DNA of 64,000 nt from NCBI RefSeq assembly GCF_902809855.1, contig NZ_CADDWJ010000005.1, positions 1 to 64,000 on the forward strand. The letters are read 5' to 3'. The notes under the pieces are model-generated. The model saw only the letters and a list, made by a program, of their open reading frames with translations. It did not search any database and had not been told where the DNA came from. The stretch is from Acinetobacter sp. Marseille-Q1618. Lineage in GTDB: Bacteria; Pseudomonadota; Gammaproteobacteria; Pseudomonadales; Moraxellaceae. The translations under genes and the position numbers were made by a program. Numbering within the stretch: position 1 is the first letter of the stretch; every line of letters begins with the position of its first letter. Of this stretch, positions 54,969-64,000 are shown piece by piece.

Positions 54969-56495
54969 TTAATGTGCAGCTCCTGCCTCAACTACATTTT
55001 TCGGTTTAGGACACAACCAAATGATCAATCCAGCAAAGATAAATACCATGGCAAAGATTAAAAACACATGATTCACCGATAAAGTTAAAGCTTCTTTATT
55101 GACCAAATCCGAAATAATGCCTAAGGCGGTTTCTGAGCTAAATCCATTTTGCATCAGTGCTTGTTGGGTATCCGCAACATGCATTGTTGACACAATTTCA
55201 CTTCGTGCAAGTTTGGCATGATCATCCCACAACGTCACTGCAATGGAAGCCCCGATTGCCCCCGCCATCGTTCTTAAAAAATTCATTAAGCCTGCAGCAG
55301 AAGCCACTTCATTCGGTTGAACAGCACCTAAAGCAATATTTGATAAAGGAATAAAGAAAAACGGCACTGCAAAACCTTGAATAATCTGCGGCCAAGCCAA
55401 TGCCATAAAGTCAGCATCTGTGACCCAAAAAGCACGCATCAAAGTCACACCACCTAAGATCATTAAACCAAAACTCGACAATGCACGAGGGTCATATTTG
55501 GTGGCTAACTTAGCTACAATAGGTGACATGGTCAGACTTCCCAAGCCCATTGTGGCGGTGAGATAACCTGCCCATGAGGCGGTATAACCTAAATTCATTT
55601 GCAGCCATTGTGGAATTAATACAATACTGCCGAAAAACGCAGCAAAGGCAAAAGCCAAAGACAGTGTTGCGATGGTAAAGCCACGATAACGGAAAATTTG
55701 GATATTTACGATAGGATGCTTTTCGTAATATTCCCAAATCACAAAGGCAATAAAACCAATCACCATGATCACCGCCAGCGCACAGATAAAACTGCTATTA
55801 AACCAGTCTTTTTCATGCCCAAAATCAAGCATTAACTGTAAAGCAGCGATCCACAACACCAACAACCCTAAGCCAATACTGTCTATTTTTAACTTTTCAA
55901 TTGGTGTTTCTGCAGATTTCAGCAAACGCATCACGCCAAGGGCACACACGATACCAACAGGAATATTGATAAAGAAAATCCAGTGCCATGACATATTGTC
56001 ACTGATGGTACCACCTAAAATAGGACCGAGAATCGGACCTACAACGGTGGTCATTGCCCACATGCCCATCGCTTGCGAATGCTTTTCAGGTGGGAAAATA
56101 CGCATCAGTAGCATTTGACTGAGTGGCATAATTGGGCCACCAAATAAACCTTGTCCGATTCGGAAAATCACCAACATGGTTAAACTGGTGGACAAACCGC
56201 ATAAGATTGAAAAGATGGTAAATCCAATCAAACTGATACTAAAGACGCGAACAGCACCAAAGCGTCCCACCAACCAACCTGTTAATGGTACACAAATCGC
56301 CTCAGCAACGGCATAGGAAGTGATCACCCAAGTCCCTTGTGAACTTGAAACAGCAAGACTCCCAGTAATATGCGGTACGGACACATTGGCAATGGTCATG
56401 TCCAAGACCACCATAAAATTTGCCAATGAAAGAAATAAAGCAGCGAATAATAACTTCGTGCCTTTTAGCTCGCTTTGAAAAACTGTGCTATTCAT
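54969..56495 (-). CDS. emrB: EmrB-type DHA2 multidrug efflux transporter
   Basis: A 508-residue MFS transporter with 14 hydrophobic segments. N-F-M-V-V-L-D-M-T-I-A-N-V-S-V-P-H-I (about residues 21-38), W-V-I-T-S-Y, and the motif G-P-I-L-G-P-I-L-G-G are typical of the DHA2/EmrB group. It forms a tripartite pump with EmrA and a TolC-type channel encoded elsewhere to export hydrophobic drugs. 6 bases after emrA. Confidence 0.94.
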   Translation of the reverse strand: MNSTVFQSELKGTKLLFAALFLSLANFMVVLDMTIANVSVPHITGSLAVSSSQGTWVITSYAVAEAICVPLTGWLVGRFGAVRVFSISLIGFTIFSILCGLSTSLTMLVIFRIGQGLFGGPIMPLSQMLLMRIFPPEKHSQAMGMWAMTTVVGPILGPILGGTISDNMSWHWIFFINIPVGIVCALGVMRLLKSAETPIEKLKIDSIGLGLLVLWIAALQLMLDFGHEKDWFNSSFICALAVIMVIGFIAFVIWEYYEKHPIVNIQIFRYRGFTIATLSLAFAFAAFFGSIVLIPQWLQMNLGYTASWAGYLTATMGLGSLTMSPIVAKLATKYDPRALSSFGLMILGGVTLMRAFWVTDADFMALAWPQIIQGFAVPFFFIPLSNIALGAVQPNEVASAAGLMNFLRTMAGAIGASIAVTLWDDHAKLARSEIVSTMHVADTQQALMQNGFSSETALGIISDLVNKEALTLSVNHVFLIFAMVFIFAGLIIWLCPKPKNVVEAGAAH

Positions 56496-56501
56496 AAGCG
56501 T

Positions 56502-57656
56502 TTACTTCGCTGTTGAGGTATCAACCTCGGCTTCCATAGATAAGCCCACACGCAATGGATGTTGTTGTAATTGTTTTTTATCCAGTTGAATACGTACGGG
56601 TAAACGCTGCACCACTTTGATCCAGTTACCTGTGGCATTTTGCGCTGGGATTAACGCAAATGCTGAACCTGTCCCACCTGAAAAACCAATTACAGTGCCA
56701 TGATATTTCACATCTTTGCCATATAAGTCTGAAGTTAACTCAACCTTTTGACCAACTTTGACATTTTTCAATTGGCTCTCTTTAAAATTAGCATCGACAT
56801 ACAATTCAGACAGGGGAATTAATTTCATCAAAGACGTGCCTGGTGCTACTCTTTGCCCCACTTGAACTGTTCTGCGTGCAACCACACCATCCAATGGCGC
56901 TTTAATTTCAGTACGTTGTAAGTCTAACAAGGCTTGCTCAACTTTGGCTTGTGCCACCAAAACATCGGGAGTTGACTGCTGAGAAGCTCCTTTGATTAAA
57001 GCTTCGTTGGCATCTAAATTACTTTGTGCTGCTTTACGTTTAGACTCTGCTTGTGCCACACCTGCTTTGGCAACATCTAAACTAGCTTGTGCATTATTTA
57101 AAGCACTTTGCGACTTGGTAAATTCCTCTTTGGAAATCGCCCCTGAAGCACTTAAAGCCTTACGACGTTCAAACTCTTGTTGTGCTTGTTGCAAAGCCAC
57201 TTGTGCTTGTGCAACCTGTGCTTTGGCACTATGAATATCATCATCACTCATCAAAATCTGCGAGTTCAATGCGCTACTATTGGCTGAACTTTGCGTATAT
57301 TGGCGTTGTGCTTTTGCTAACTCTGCTTGTGCCTGCGCCAATGCAATTTTGGCATCACGAGGATCAATGATTGCCAAAGTATCGCCTTTTTTCACCGTTT
57401 GTGTGTCACTGACTAAAACTTTTTCAACTTGTCCACTGACCATCGAGGTAATTTCGGCAGTTTCAGCCCCCACATAGGCATTATCAGTACTGACAGAGCG
57501 ATTAAAAAGAAAGTGCCAAAGCATATAAATAATCGCAACAATCACAATCATCACTGCAAAAATTTTCAATAACTTTTTACGTTTGCTTTGATTTTCTACA
57601 TCTTTGAGGTCTGTTGACTCGTTGTGTGGTACAGAAGTTTGTTGGGCATCTGTCAT
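56502..57656 (-). CDS. emrA: EmrA-type membrane fusion protein
   Basis: A 384-residue HlyD-family adaptor. One membrane helix (about residues 33-53), then S-T-D-N-A-Y-V-G-A-E (start of the barrel-sandwich part), a long Ala/Gln-rich alpha-helical hairpin (about 110-235), and the closing A-P-L-D-G-V-V-A-R-R-T-V-Q-V-G-Q. It links EmrB to an outer-membrane channel. The start at 57656 has AGGA 7-8 bases upstream; the frame to 57695 is rejected. No regulator gene is adjacent. Confidence 0.94.
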   Translation of the reverse strand: MTDAQQTSVPHNESTDLKDVENQSKRKKLLKIFAVMIVIVAIIYMLWHFLFNRSVSTDNAYVGAETAEITSMVSGQVEKVLVSDTQTVKKGDTLAIIDPRDAKIALAQAQAELAKAQRQYTQSSANSSALNSQILMSDDDIHSAKAQVAQAQVALQQAQQEFERRKALSASGAISKEEFTKSQSALNNAQASLDVAKAGVAQAESKRKAAQSNLDANEALIKGASQQSTPDVLVAQAKVEQALLDLQRTEIKAPLDGVVARRTVQVGQRVAPGTSLMKLIPLSELYVDANFKESQLKNVKVGQKVELTSDLYGKDVKYHGTVIGFSGGTGSAFALIPAQNATGNWIKVVQRLPVRIQLDKKQLQQHPLRVGLSMEAEVDTSTAK

Positions 57657-57902
57657 CGCATTTCCTAGCTGATCGCAAGACTTGGTCAAGAACATTTGAC
57701 GAATATTTGGCTTTTAATCTTAAAAAAAGCTTAAAAACAAATGAGCGCTGAGATGTTTTAATGAGAAAGTCGATTTTCTTAAAATTGTGATTGTGGATTT
57801 TACAGTTTTATAATCAGTATATGAGAATCAAAATGTAACTCATGCGTTTATTTTCTAAAAATTACTTTGATTTATTTAAATTTATACATCGAAAGCCAAA
57901 TA
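57657..57902. other. Intergenic DNA upstream of emrA
   Basis: AT-rich DNA that must carry the emrAB promoter. No operator-like palindrome stands out, and no gene is seen. Confidence 0.4.
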
Positions 57903-57938
57903 AAAAAGCCATTAAAATATGCATTCTAATGGCTTTTT
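57903..57938 (-). terminator. Intrinsic terminator of the thioesterase gene
   Basis: AAAAAGCCATTA (57903-57914) pairs with TAATGGCTTTTT (57927-57938), with a 12-base loop and T-runs on both sides (possibly bidirectional). Confidence 0.88.
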
Positions 57939-57962
57939 TAAGACACTATGCGCTTAAACTCA

Positions 57963-58493
57963 TTAATATGCATAAGATGCGATCGCAGTTGCAATCGCTT
58001 TACCTTCATCATTGACCATGGTCATGCGCATGGTGCAACCTTTGCGTCCTAGACGTAAAGTTTCAGCCTTCGCAATAAAATATTTACCACGACCCGGCGA
58101 TAAATAATCAACACGCATATCCACTGTCGCTAAACGAGAAACTTTTTTAAGGGTATCAGGCAGTTGGTCAGGTTCTGCTCGTTTGTATAACTCTCCCATC
58201 GCCACGATCCCACCGATACTATCCAGTAAAGTCGCAGCAACACCGCCATGTAAAATTTGAAATGCCACATTTCCAATTAAATACGGCTGCATTTCGATAT
58301 AACCTTCAATTTCATCATTTACAACACGCATTTGCATCGCATTATGAGAAAAATAAGGAGAAGTATTAAACGCTTTGGTGAGTTGACTGAGTACTACATT
58401 CAGGTCTGCTTTGCTACCTAGATGTAAATTTCCAGTCCATTTTTTTTGCGATTCAGCTTTAGTTGAATCCGCTTGGGGAGAGTCAGTTGTCAT
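57963..58493 (-). CDS. PaaI-family hotdog thioesterase
   Basis: A 176-residue hotdog-fold protein. F-Q-I-L-H-G-G-V-A-A-T-L-L-D-S-I-G-G (about residues 83-100) is the PaaI/4HBT signature, and D-Y-L-S-P-G-R-G follows. Hydrolyses acyl-CoA thioesters; the chain type is unknown. Divergent from hemB by 101 bases. Confidence 0.9.
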   Translation of the reverse strand: MTTDSPQADSTKAESQKKWTGNLHLGSKADLNVVLSQLTKAFNTSPYFSHNAMQMRVVNDEIEGYIEMQPYLIGNVAFQILHGGVAATLLDSIGGIVAMGELYKRAEPDQLPDTLKKVSRLATVDMRVDYLSPGRGKYFIAKAETLRLGRKGCTMRMTMVNDEGKAIATAIASYAY

Positions 58494-58561
58494 AATCTAA
58501 AAAACCAATACAGAGATTTTTTCAGCTTTTTGCCAAAAAATACATGAAGGGGCTACAATAA

Positions 58562-59608
<1,047 letters not shown>

Positions 59609-59640
59609 CGTCTTTCAAAAATATTAAATGCTATTTGATA

Positions 59641-59834
59641 CGCGGAAACGTCATTCGCAACATGTTTGAGGCAGGACTACTTTTGATCAATAATGTTTCT
59701 GCGATACATCAATTAAAAGATGGTAGTAAACGAGTTTTGCGGATGACAATGGTTTTGCCTACTTTTCCCGAAAGAAAAGTAGGTCGAGCCGAAGGCTAAT
59801 CCCTTCATTTAAACTTTAGATATAAGACTCCGTC
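59641..59834 (+). repeat. Structured dispersed repeat, copy 2
   Basis: Second copy of the element at 13351-13545, same orientation. The conserved blocks are GGCAGGACTAC, ATACATCAA, the stretch from GAGTTTTGCGGATGAC through GGTTTTGCCTACTTTT, AAAAGTAGGTCGAGCC, and the tail TAAGACTCCGTC. The central hairpin is CCTACTTTTC/GAAAAGTAGG; it differs from copy 1 at the loop-closing pairs but still pairs, while the middle part has drifted freely. It fills most of the 313-base gap between hemB and thiO. Confidence 0.85.
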
Positions 59835-59921
59835 TGATCTAAAGTTTAAATATTTTTTCTAAGCGCATAGTATTTGTAATAAATGAATCTAATTAAAAAT
59901 TTGAATTTGGTACAAAACACC

Positions 59922-61043
59922 ATGCATATTGCCATCATCGGTGCAGGAGTAAGCGGCTTACTCACTGCTCTTGAACTCATTGAACAAGGTTGCACAGTCA
60001 CTATATTTGACCAACAACAAGCAGGACACGCTGCTTCATGGGCAGGTGGTGGCATACTTTCACCCATGTACCCTTGGCGCTATCCGCGTGAAGTCAATCA
60101 CTTGGCACAATATGGCAAATCCATGTATCAGCAATGGAATCAAAAGCTATTCCCCAAAACTAGCATAGACTTTCAGATTCATGAAACAGGAATGTTGATT
60201 TTTGATGAGGCTGATTTTGAAATTGGGCTGAATTATAAAGATACATATAATGAACCCATGCAGCATTGTGAATATTTACAACGAGAACAACTCGAACAGA
60301 TTAATCCGCATATTTCACAACAATTCCAACAAGCAATTTATTTCCCTCAACTTGCTAATGTTCGTAATCCACGTTTGCTCAAATCTTTAATCACGTATTT
60401 AAAGCAACATCCAAAGGTTGAAGTGATTGAAAATACATGGATTGAAAAGTTTAATATTTATAATAATCATATCCAGTCGGTTCAAACCTCAAATGCAAAA
60501 CATTATCAAGCAGATCAATTTGTGATTACCACAGGTGCTTGGTCAAATTGTTGGTCTGAGCAATTACAACTTTCAATTCCTGTCGAGCCTGTACAAGGAC
60601 AAATGTTATTGTTTAAAACGCCTGAAAATTGGTTACCGACCATGTGTATGAACAAGGTGATGTATTTGATTCCACGTACAGATGGTCATGTGGTCTGTGG
60701 TTCAAGTATGGATCATCTGGGTTTTGATCGACGTCCAAGTGTGCAAACACAGCAAAACATTTATAAAGCTTGTGTGGAAATGGTTCCTGAACTCGCCAAT
60801 TTCCCAATTGTGAAACAGTGGGCAGGCTTACGTCCAAGTTCACCCACAGGGATTCCTTATATTGGGCAAATGCCAGAGATTGAAAACTTATGGGCAAACT
60901 TTGGACATTATCGCAATGGTTTATGTATGGGGCCTGCGTCAGCACAATTACTGCGCCAACTTATGTTGAAACAACAAACTTTGGTGGATGCAACTGCCTA
61001 TTCGCCACAGCGTTTAAAATCTAGTTTGGCGAATGTTGTATGA
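59922..61043 (+). CDS. thiO: Glycine oxidase ThiO-type FAD-dependent oxidoreductase
   Basis: A 373-residue DAO-fold flavoenzyme. The N-terminal dinucleotide motif I-I-G-A-G-V-S-G-L-L (residues 5-14), A-S-W-A-G-G-G-I-L-S-P (about 44-54), and a late G-L-R-P-S-S-P-T-G-I-P-Y-I-G and N-F-G-H-Y-R-N-G-L fit ThiO, which oxidises glycine to the imine used for thiazole synthesis. The start at 59922 gives the family N-terminus; 59883 is rejected. Overlaps the convergent epimerase gene by 23 bases at the 3' end. Confidence 0.9.
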   Translation: MHIAIIGAGVSGLLTALELIEQGCTVTIFDQQQAGHAASWAGGGILSPMYPWRYPREVNHLAQYGKSMYQQWNQKLFPKTSIDFQIHETGMLIFDEADFEIGLNYKDTYNEPMQHCEYLQREQLEQINPHISQQFQQAIYFPQLANVRNPRLLKSLITYLKQHPKVEVIENTWIEKFNIYNNHIQSVQTSNAKHYQADQFVITTGAWSNCWSEQLQLSIPVEPVQGQMLLFKTPENWLPTMCMNKVMYLIPRTDGHVVCGSSMDHLGFDRRPSVQTQQNIYKACVEMVPELANFPIVKQWAGLRPSSPTGIPYIGQMPEIENLWANFGHYRNGLCMGPASAQLLRQLMLKQQTLVDATAYSPQRLKSSLANVV

Positions 61044-61947
61044 TTTGTTTTAATGCACTTTGCAGGTCTGTATATTGAAAATCAAAGCCTTCTGCACATA
61101 ACGCTTTAGGTTGAACATATTGTCCATTTAACACCAAGTGGGATTGTTCCCCCATGAGCATACGCATCACAACACTAGGTAAAGGCAGAAATGGTTTTCG
61201 CTTTAAAATTTTAGCCGCAACACGTACAAATTGCATTTGGTCAATATGATCAGGCGCGACCACGTTATAAACTTTTTGAGTAGACTTACTTTGAAATAAA
61301 AATAAAATAGCTTGAATAACATCATCCACATGTACCCAAGTCATCGGTTGACGACCTGAATCTATTCTGCCAATCAAGCCCATTTTGATAGGCAATAACA
61401 TTTGCGGTAGAATCCCACCGCCCTGTCCAAATACCACACCTAAACGCATAATTTTAGTATTCTGCTCGGTATGGCTTAATGCTTCTGCTTCCCATTGTTG
61501 GCACATTTCAGACATAAAAATTGCTTGAGGGGCTGAATTTTCATCGCAATCATTTAACCAAGCCTGTTGTGGATCAATACCATAATAACCAATTGCAGAA
61601 CCTGAAACGATACATTGTGGACGTAAACCATATTGCGATAATGCTTGATAAAGCTGTTGCGTGGTGCGTACTCGGCTTTGGATTAATTTTTGTTTACGGG
61701 TATCCGTCCAGCGTCCTTCTCCAATACTTTCACCAGCCAAATTCACCACAAAATCTAACTGTAAATGTTCAAGCGCAGTAAAATCCTGAATCCACTGTAA
61801 CTGTGCATGCTGAGAAGTTCTTTTTTGACGAGAATAAGCGATCACATTTACTTGATGTGCAAGCAAATATTCAATGAAATGTGTGCCAATAAAACCACTG
61901 GCACCTGTCAGCAATATATTTTTATTTTTTAAATCGCTCAGCATCAC
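61021..61947 (-). CDS. TIGR01777-family (SDR39U1-like) NAD-dependent epimerase
   Basis: A 308-residue extended short-chain dehydrogenase. L-L-T-G-A-S-G-F-I-G-T-H (about residues 12-23), N-L-A-G-E-S-I-G-E-G-R-W (about 68-79, the family signature), S-A-I-G-Y-Y-G, and W-V-H-V-D-D-V. Substrate not known; called YfcH in E. coli. Its 3' end overlaps thiO by 23 bases (convergent). Confidence 0.92.
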   Translation of the reverse strand: MMLSDLKNKNILLTGASGFIGTHFIEYLLAHQVNVIAYSRQKRTSQHAQLQWIQDFTALEHLQLDFVVNLAGESIGEGRWTDTRKQKLIQSRVRTTQQLYQALSQYGLRPQCIVSGSAIGYYGIDPQQAWLNDCDENSAPQAIFMSEMCQQWEAEALSHTEQNTKIMRLGVVFGQGGGILPQMLLPIKMGLIGRIDSGRQPMTWVHVDDVIQAILFLFQSKSTQKVYNVVAPDHIDQMQFVRVAAKILKRKPFLPLPSVVMRMLMGEQSHLVLNGQYVQPKALCAEGFDFQYTDLQSALKQIIQHSPN

Positions 61948-62031
61948 AAAACTACTCTGTTATTTTTCTTATTGCTATTCAAACATACTCTATAATGATT
62001 TCAAAGCCTCCTACAAAAGTCTAAAAATGTT

Positions 62032-62481
62032 TTAATTTCCAAACATTTTTGCAGCCATCCGCTGTGCTTGCTTACCATAAAACCAGTAAGTGATCAGAAA
62101 TAGTGGGATCGCTAACATCAGCAACATGATCAGCGATAACATTAAAAATTGTGGGTTTTGCATATACAGCAGAAAATTGTTCCAAACCTCTGCATCGCTA
62201 CGGGCAAAGATCATGACACCGATCAGTACACCAATAAAATTATATGTCCAAAAAATTAGGCTAAATCCAATAGAGAACTTTTTTTGCTCCGATTTGCTTG
62301 GTGCACGTTTTTGTTGTTTTAAAAATAAATGCAAAACAATAATCATAGAAATTAAATAAGGCAGTGCGGTCAAAACTCCTGAGATTTGATTTGGCAACAA
62401 TGCAACCAAAATACCAACCACCATTGTCAACACCAAACAAAGCACAAAAAACCATAAAAAATACTTACTTAGTGATGTCAT
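62032..62481 (-). CDS. ABZJ_00895-type small membrane protein
   Basis: A 149-residue protein with four hydrophobic segments (about residues 6-28, 35-52, 72-95, 112-135) and a basic loop (K-Q-Q-K-R-A-P-S-K). It resembles a family found mainly in Acinetobacter and annotated only by locus name. Start at 62481 (M-T-S-L-S-K-Y-F) has GGAAA about 8 bases upstream; the frame to 62595 is rejected. Function unknown. Confidence 0.8.
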   Translation of the reverse strand: MTSLSKYFLWFFVLCLVLTMVVGILVALLPNQISGVLTALPYLISMIIVLHLFLKQQKRAPSKSEQKKFSIGFSLIFWTYNFIGVLIGVMIFARSDAEVWNNFLLYMQNPQFLMLSLIMLLMLAIPLFLITYWFYGKQAQRMAAKMFGN

Positions 62482-62584
62482 AACGGTATTTCCACAACTT
62501 AAAAATACATTATAGGAAAATTTTTTAATTTTTTTTAATTTTCTTGTCAACCAAATCAAAACTACTGGCGTTATATAAGTATAA

Positions 62585-62769
62585 GGTTGCAGCAACCGCG
62601 AATAATTTGCACAGGCATCCGCAGATTTGACTCGGTAACCTTTTACCTCCCATGAGACCTATAAACTCATGCTTCTACAATTTGATTTGGAACAGCAGCC
62701 CAAATCAAATTGAGCGAAGTATCTTAGCCGACGATTTCATCATCACTCGAATCGTCGGTTTATTTTTTT
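62585..62769 (+). ncRNA. Candidate small RNA with four hairpins and an intrinsic terminator
   Basis: About 185 bases on the plus strand, between two minus-strand genes. In order: GGTTG-CAG-CAACC (62585-62597); CATGAG/CTCATG with a 9-base loop (62651-62671); a perfect 12-base stem AATTTGATTTGG/CCAAATCAAATT with loop AACAGCAGC (62679-62711); and a terminator CCGACGATT/AATCGTCGG (62728-62758) followed by a T-rich tail to 62769. A long single-stranded part with ACCTTTTACCTCCC lies between the first two. The T-run is only on the plus strand, so this is not the end of a neighbouring gene. No ORF with a ribosome binding site. I cannot match it to a known family. Confidence 0.65.
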
Positions 62770-62861
62770 CTACGCTTTGGTTTTATTATAAGCAATCTAT
62801 CCAAACATTTTCAAAAAATTGTCAAACAATCAGATCGTGTAGATTGATATTTTATCCACTC

Positions 62862-63977
62862 TTAACGATGAGAGCGGATAAAACGCTGACGGATTTTTAT
62901 GTTTAACGGTGTAGAGTAATATTTTTCAATCGCCCAGCTTAAAATAAACACCAAAATAAAATACACAGACAACAACATTAGCTTTTCAGCAGGCAAAGTT
63001 TCTTTTGGAAAATAAATGACTTTAAATAATCCTAAAATAATCAAATGAAACAAATACATCTCATAACTGCGTTGTCCAATCCACACCATACCCTTAGAGA
63101 AAATAGAATGTGCTTGCGCTTGTGGCGTTTGAGCAAAGCAAGCAATTAAAATAGCCGAAAGCAAAGCAAAAACACTAATGCCCCACGTACTAACCGCTTT
63201 AATCGGTGCATACAGATACAATGCAATCATCAGTACTGAAACGATCGCAATTATAAAATTCTTATTTGGCAATATCCCTTTGAAATTTTGTACAAAAATT
63301 GCAGTTAAACACCCTATAGCGATACCATCAAAACTAGAAAAATAGTGATAAAGATATGCTCCACTTTCTTCAGCAAAATGTAATGAACGGAAATAAGGTG
63401 CATACGCAATAACTGCAAATAGCAGCAAAATAAAGCCTTTTTGACTACGTCCTAAAAGCAAACACAGTAAAGGAAAAGCAAGATAGAAAACCTCTTCAAC
63501 CGACAATGACCACAGCACACCCAGCGCATAGTTTATCCAGCCATTTTCAATGATCAGAATATTCATCCAAAAGGTAAATGCAGAAAATACGGTTAAAGCA
63601 TAAGACACTTCAATGTCGTTAGGCGCTTGATTGATAAATGGCTTTAAACCCAAACTTCCCAGTACCGTAACCATCGCCACGAGTAGTACCAAACACGGTA
63701 TAATCCGAGCAATACGGCGAATATAAAAGTTTTTAAGATTAATTTCTGCCAAAGATGAATGACGTTGCAGCGTATGTTGAGTGATTAAAAAACCTGAGAT
63801 CACAAAAAACATGGTCACCCCATAATTGCCATTTCGAGCAATCAAGGTACTCAAACTTTCACCAAAAATCTGCACACCTAAAAAAGTATCATGCAATTTA
63901 TAAGGAATATTAAAGTGATGAATCAGCACCAATAAAATAGAAATTCCACGTAAGGTATCAATTTTAATATTACGCAT
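62862..63977 (-). CDS. OafA/YrhL-family acyltransferase
   Basis: A 371-residue acyltransferase 3 membrane protein with about ten hydrophobic segments. I-D-T-L-R-G-I-S-I-L-L-V-L-I-H-H-F (residues 6-22) is the family start with the catalytic-type His; W-S-L-S-V-E-E-V-F-Y (about 155-164) and W-I-G-Q-R-S-Y-E-M-Y-L-F-H (about 300-312) follow. Such proteins acetylate surface polysaccharides or other envelope sugars. No glycan cluster is visible in the window. A stem (TTTTATCC/GGATAAAA) spans its stop codon near 62853-62875. Confidence 0.92.
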   Translation of the reverse strand: MRNIKIDTLRGISILLVLIHHFNIPYKLHDTFLGVQIFGESLSTLIARNGNYGVTMFFVISGFLITQHTLQRHSSLAEINLKNFYIRRIARIIPCLVLLVAMVTVLGSLGLKPFINQAPNDIEVSYALTVFSAFTFWMNILIIENGWINYALGVLWSLSVEEVFYLAFPLLCLLLGRSQKGFILLLFAVIAYAPYFRSLHFAEESGAYLYHYFSSFDGIAIGCLTAIFVQNFKGILPNKNFIIAIVSVLMIALYLYAPIKAVSTWGISVFALLSAILIACFAQTPQAQAHSIFSKGMVWIGQRSYEMYLFHLIILGLFKVIYFPKETLPAEKLMLLSVYFILVFILSWAIEKYYSTPLNIKIRQRFIRSHR

Positions 63978-64000
63978 CGCAATACTCTGTCATTATCTTT

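Noticed and set aside
62585..62769. Assignment of the candidate sRNA to 6S RNA, tmRNA, SRP RNA or RNase P RNA
   Set aside because: None of the hallmark sequences of those RNAs is present.

Overview
The window looks like the chromosome of an Acinetobacter species (Moraxellaceae). It is low-GC gamma-proteobacterial DNA. Supporting features are scpA-scpB-rluB, a bioA-bioF-bioC-bioD run, rpmF directly ahead of fabD-fabG-acpP, a DUF1852 (MesX)/MesD methionine synthase pair, and a small membrane protein of the Acinetobacter ABZJ_00895 type. I saw no tRNA, rRNA, CRISPR array, complete insertion sequence or prophage. Most of the window is housekeeping DNA with small accessory insertions.

Layout. 0.6-4.8 kb: a MerR-type regulator with three enzyme genes (exported DJ-1/PfpI-like, acetoacetate-decarboxylase-like, Old Yellow Enzyme). 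All three have the same unusual 19-bp-spaced promoter carrying one shared palindrome. 4.9-10.1 kb: YciO/Sua5, EF-P hydroxylase, yceD-rpmF, fabD-fabG-acpP and a BON-LysM protein. 10.4-13.1 kb: mesX-mesD-flavin reductase, a folate- and cobalamin-independent methionine synthase system. 13.3-18.4 kb: a structured dispersed repeat, two unknown genes, an acetyltransferase and scpA-scpB-rluB. 18.4-23.3 kb: biotin synthesis genes. 23.3-30.8 kb: a nonsense-interrupted DUF6176-like gene, a one-Cys peroxiredoxin, a bacterioferritin lacking the haem-ligand Met, an MgtC/DUF4010 protein behind a structured leader, a 36-residue membrane peptide, a lipoprotein, and a TonB receptor with two apparent frameshifts behind two Fur-like boxes.

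30.8-45 kb: ligA, zipA, smc and a GntR regulator on the minus strand; then a TauE/SafE permease, birA-coaX, a lipoprotein, a small hydrolase, ffh and ypjD. 45-52.4 kb: an SMI1-like remnant, dusC, a DUF1176 protein, NUDIX, LtrA, and a long permease fused to sensor-like domains. 52.4-64 kb: a multi-hairpin intergenic element, YjdM, DUF488, SRPBCC, rraB, emrAB-type efflux, a thioesterase, hemB, the second copy of the dispersed repeat, thiO, an epimerase, a candidate free-standing sRNA at about 62.6 kb, and an acyltransferase.

The strongest leads beyond routine annotation are the candidate sRNA at 62585-62769, the three-promoter MerR regulon, the two-copy repeat with a compensated hairpin, the multi-hairpin element at 52.6 kb, the MgtC leader, and the broken genes whose lesions can be placed to a few bases. 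All calls come from reading the sequence by eye. No database search was run.
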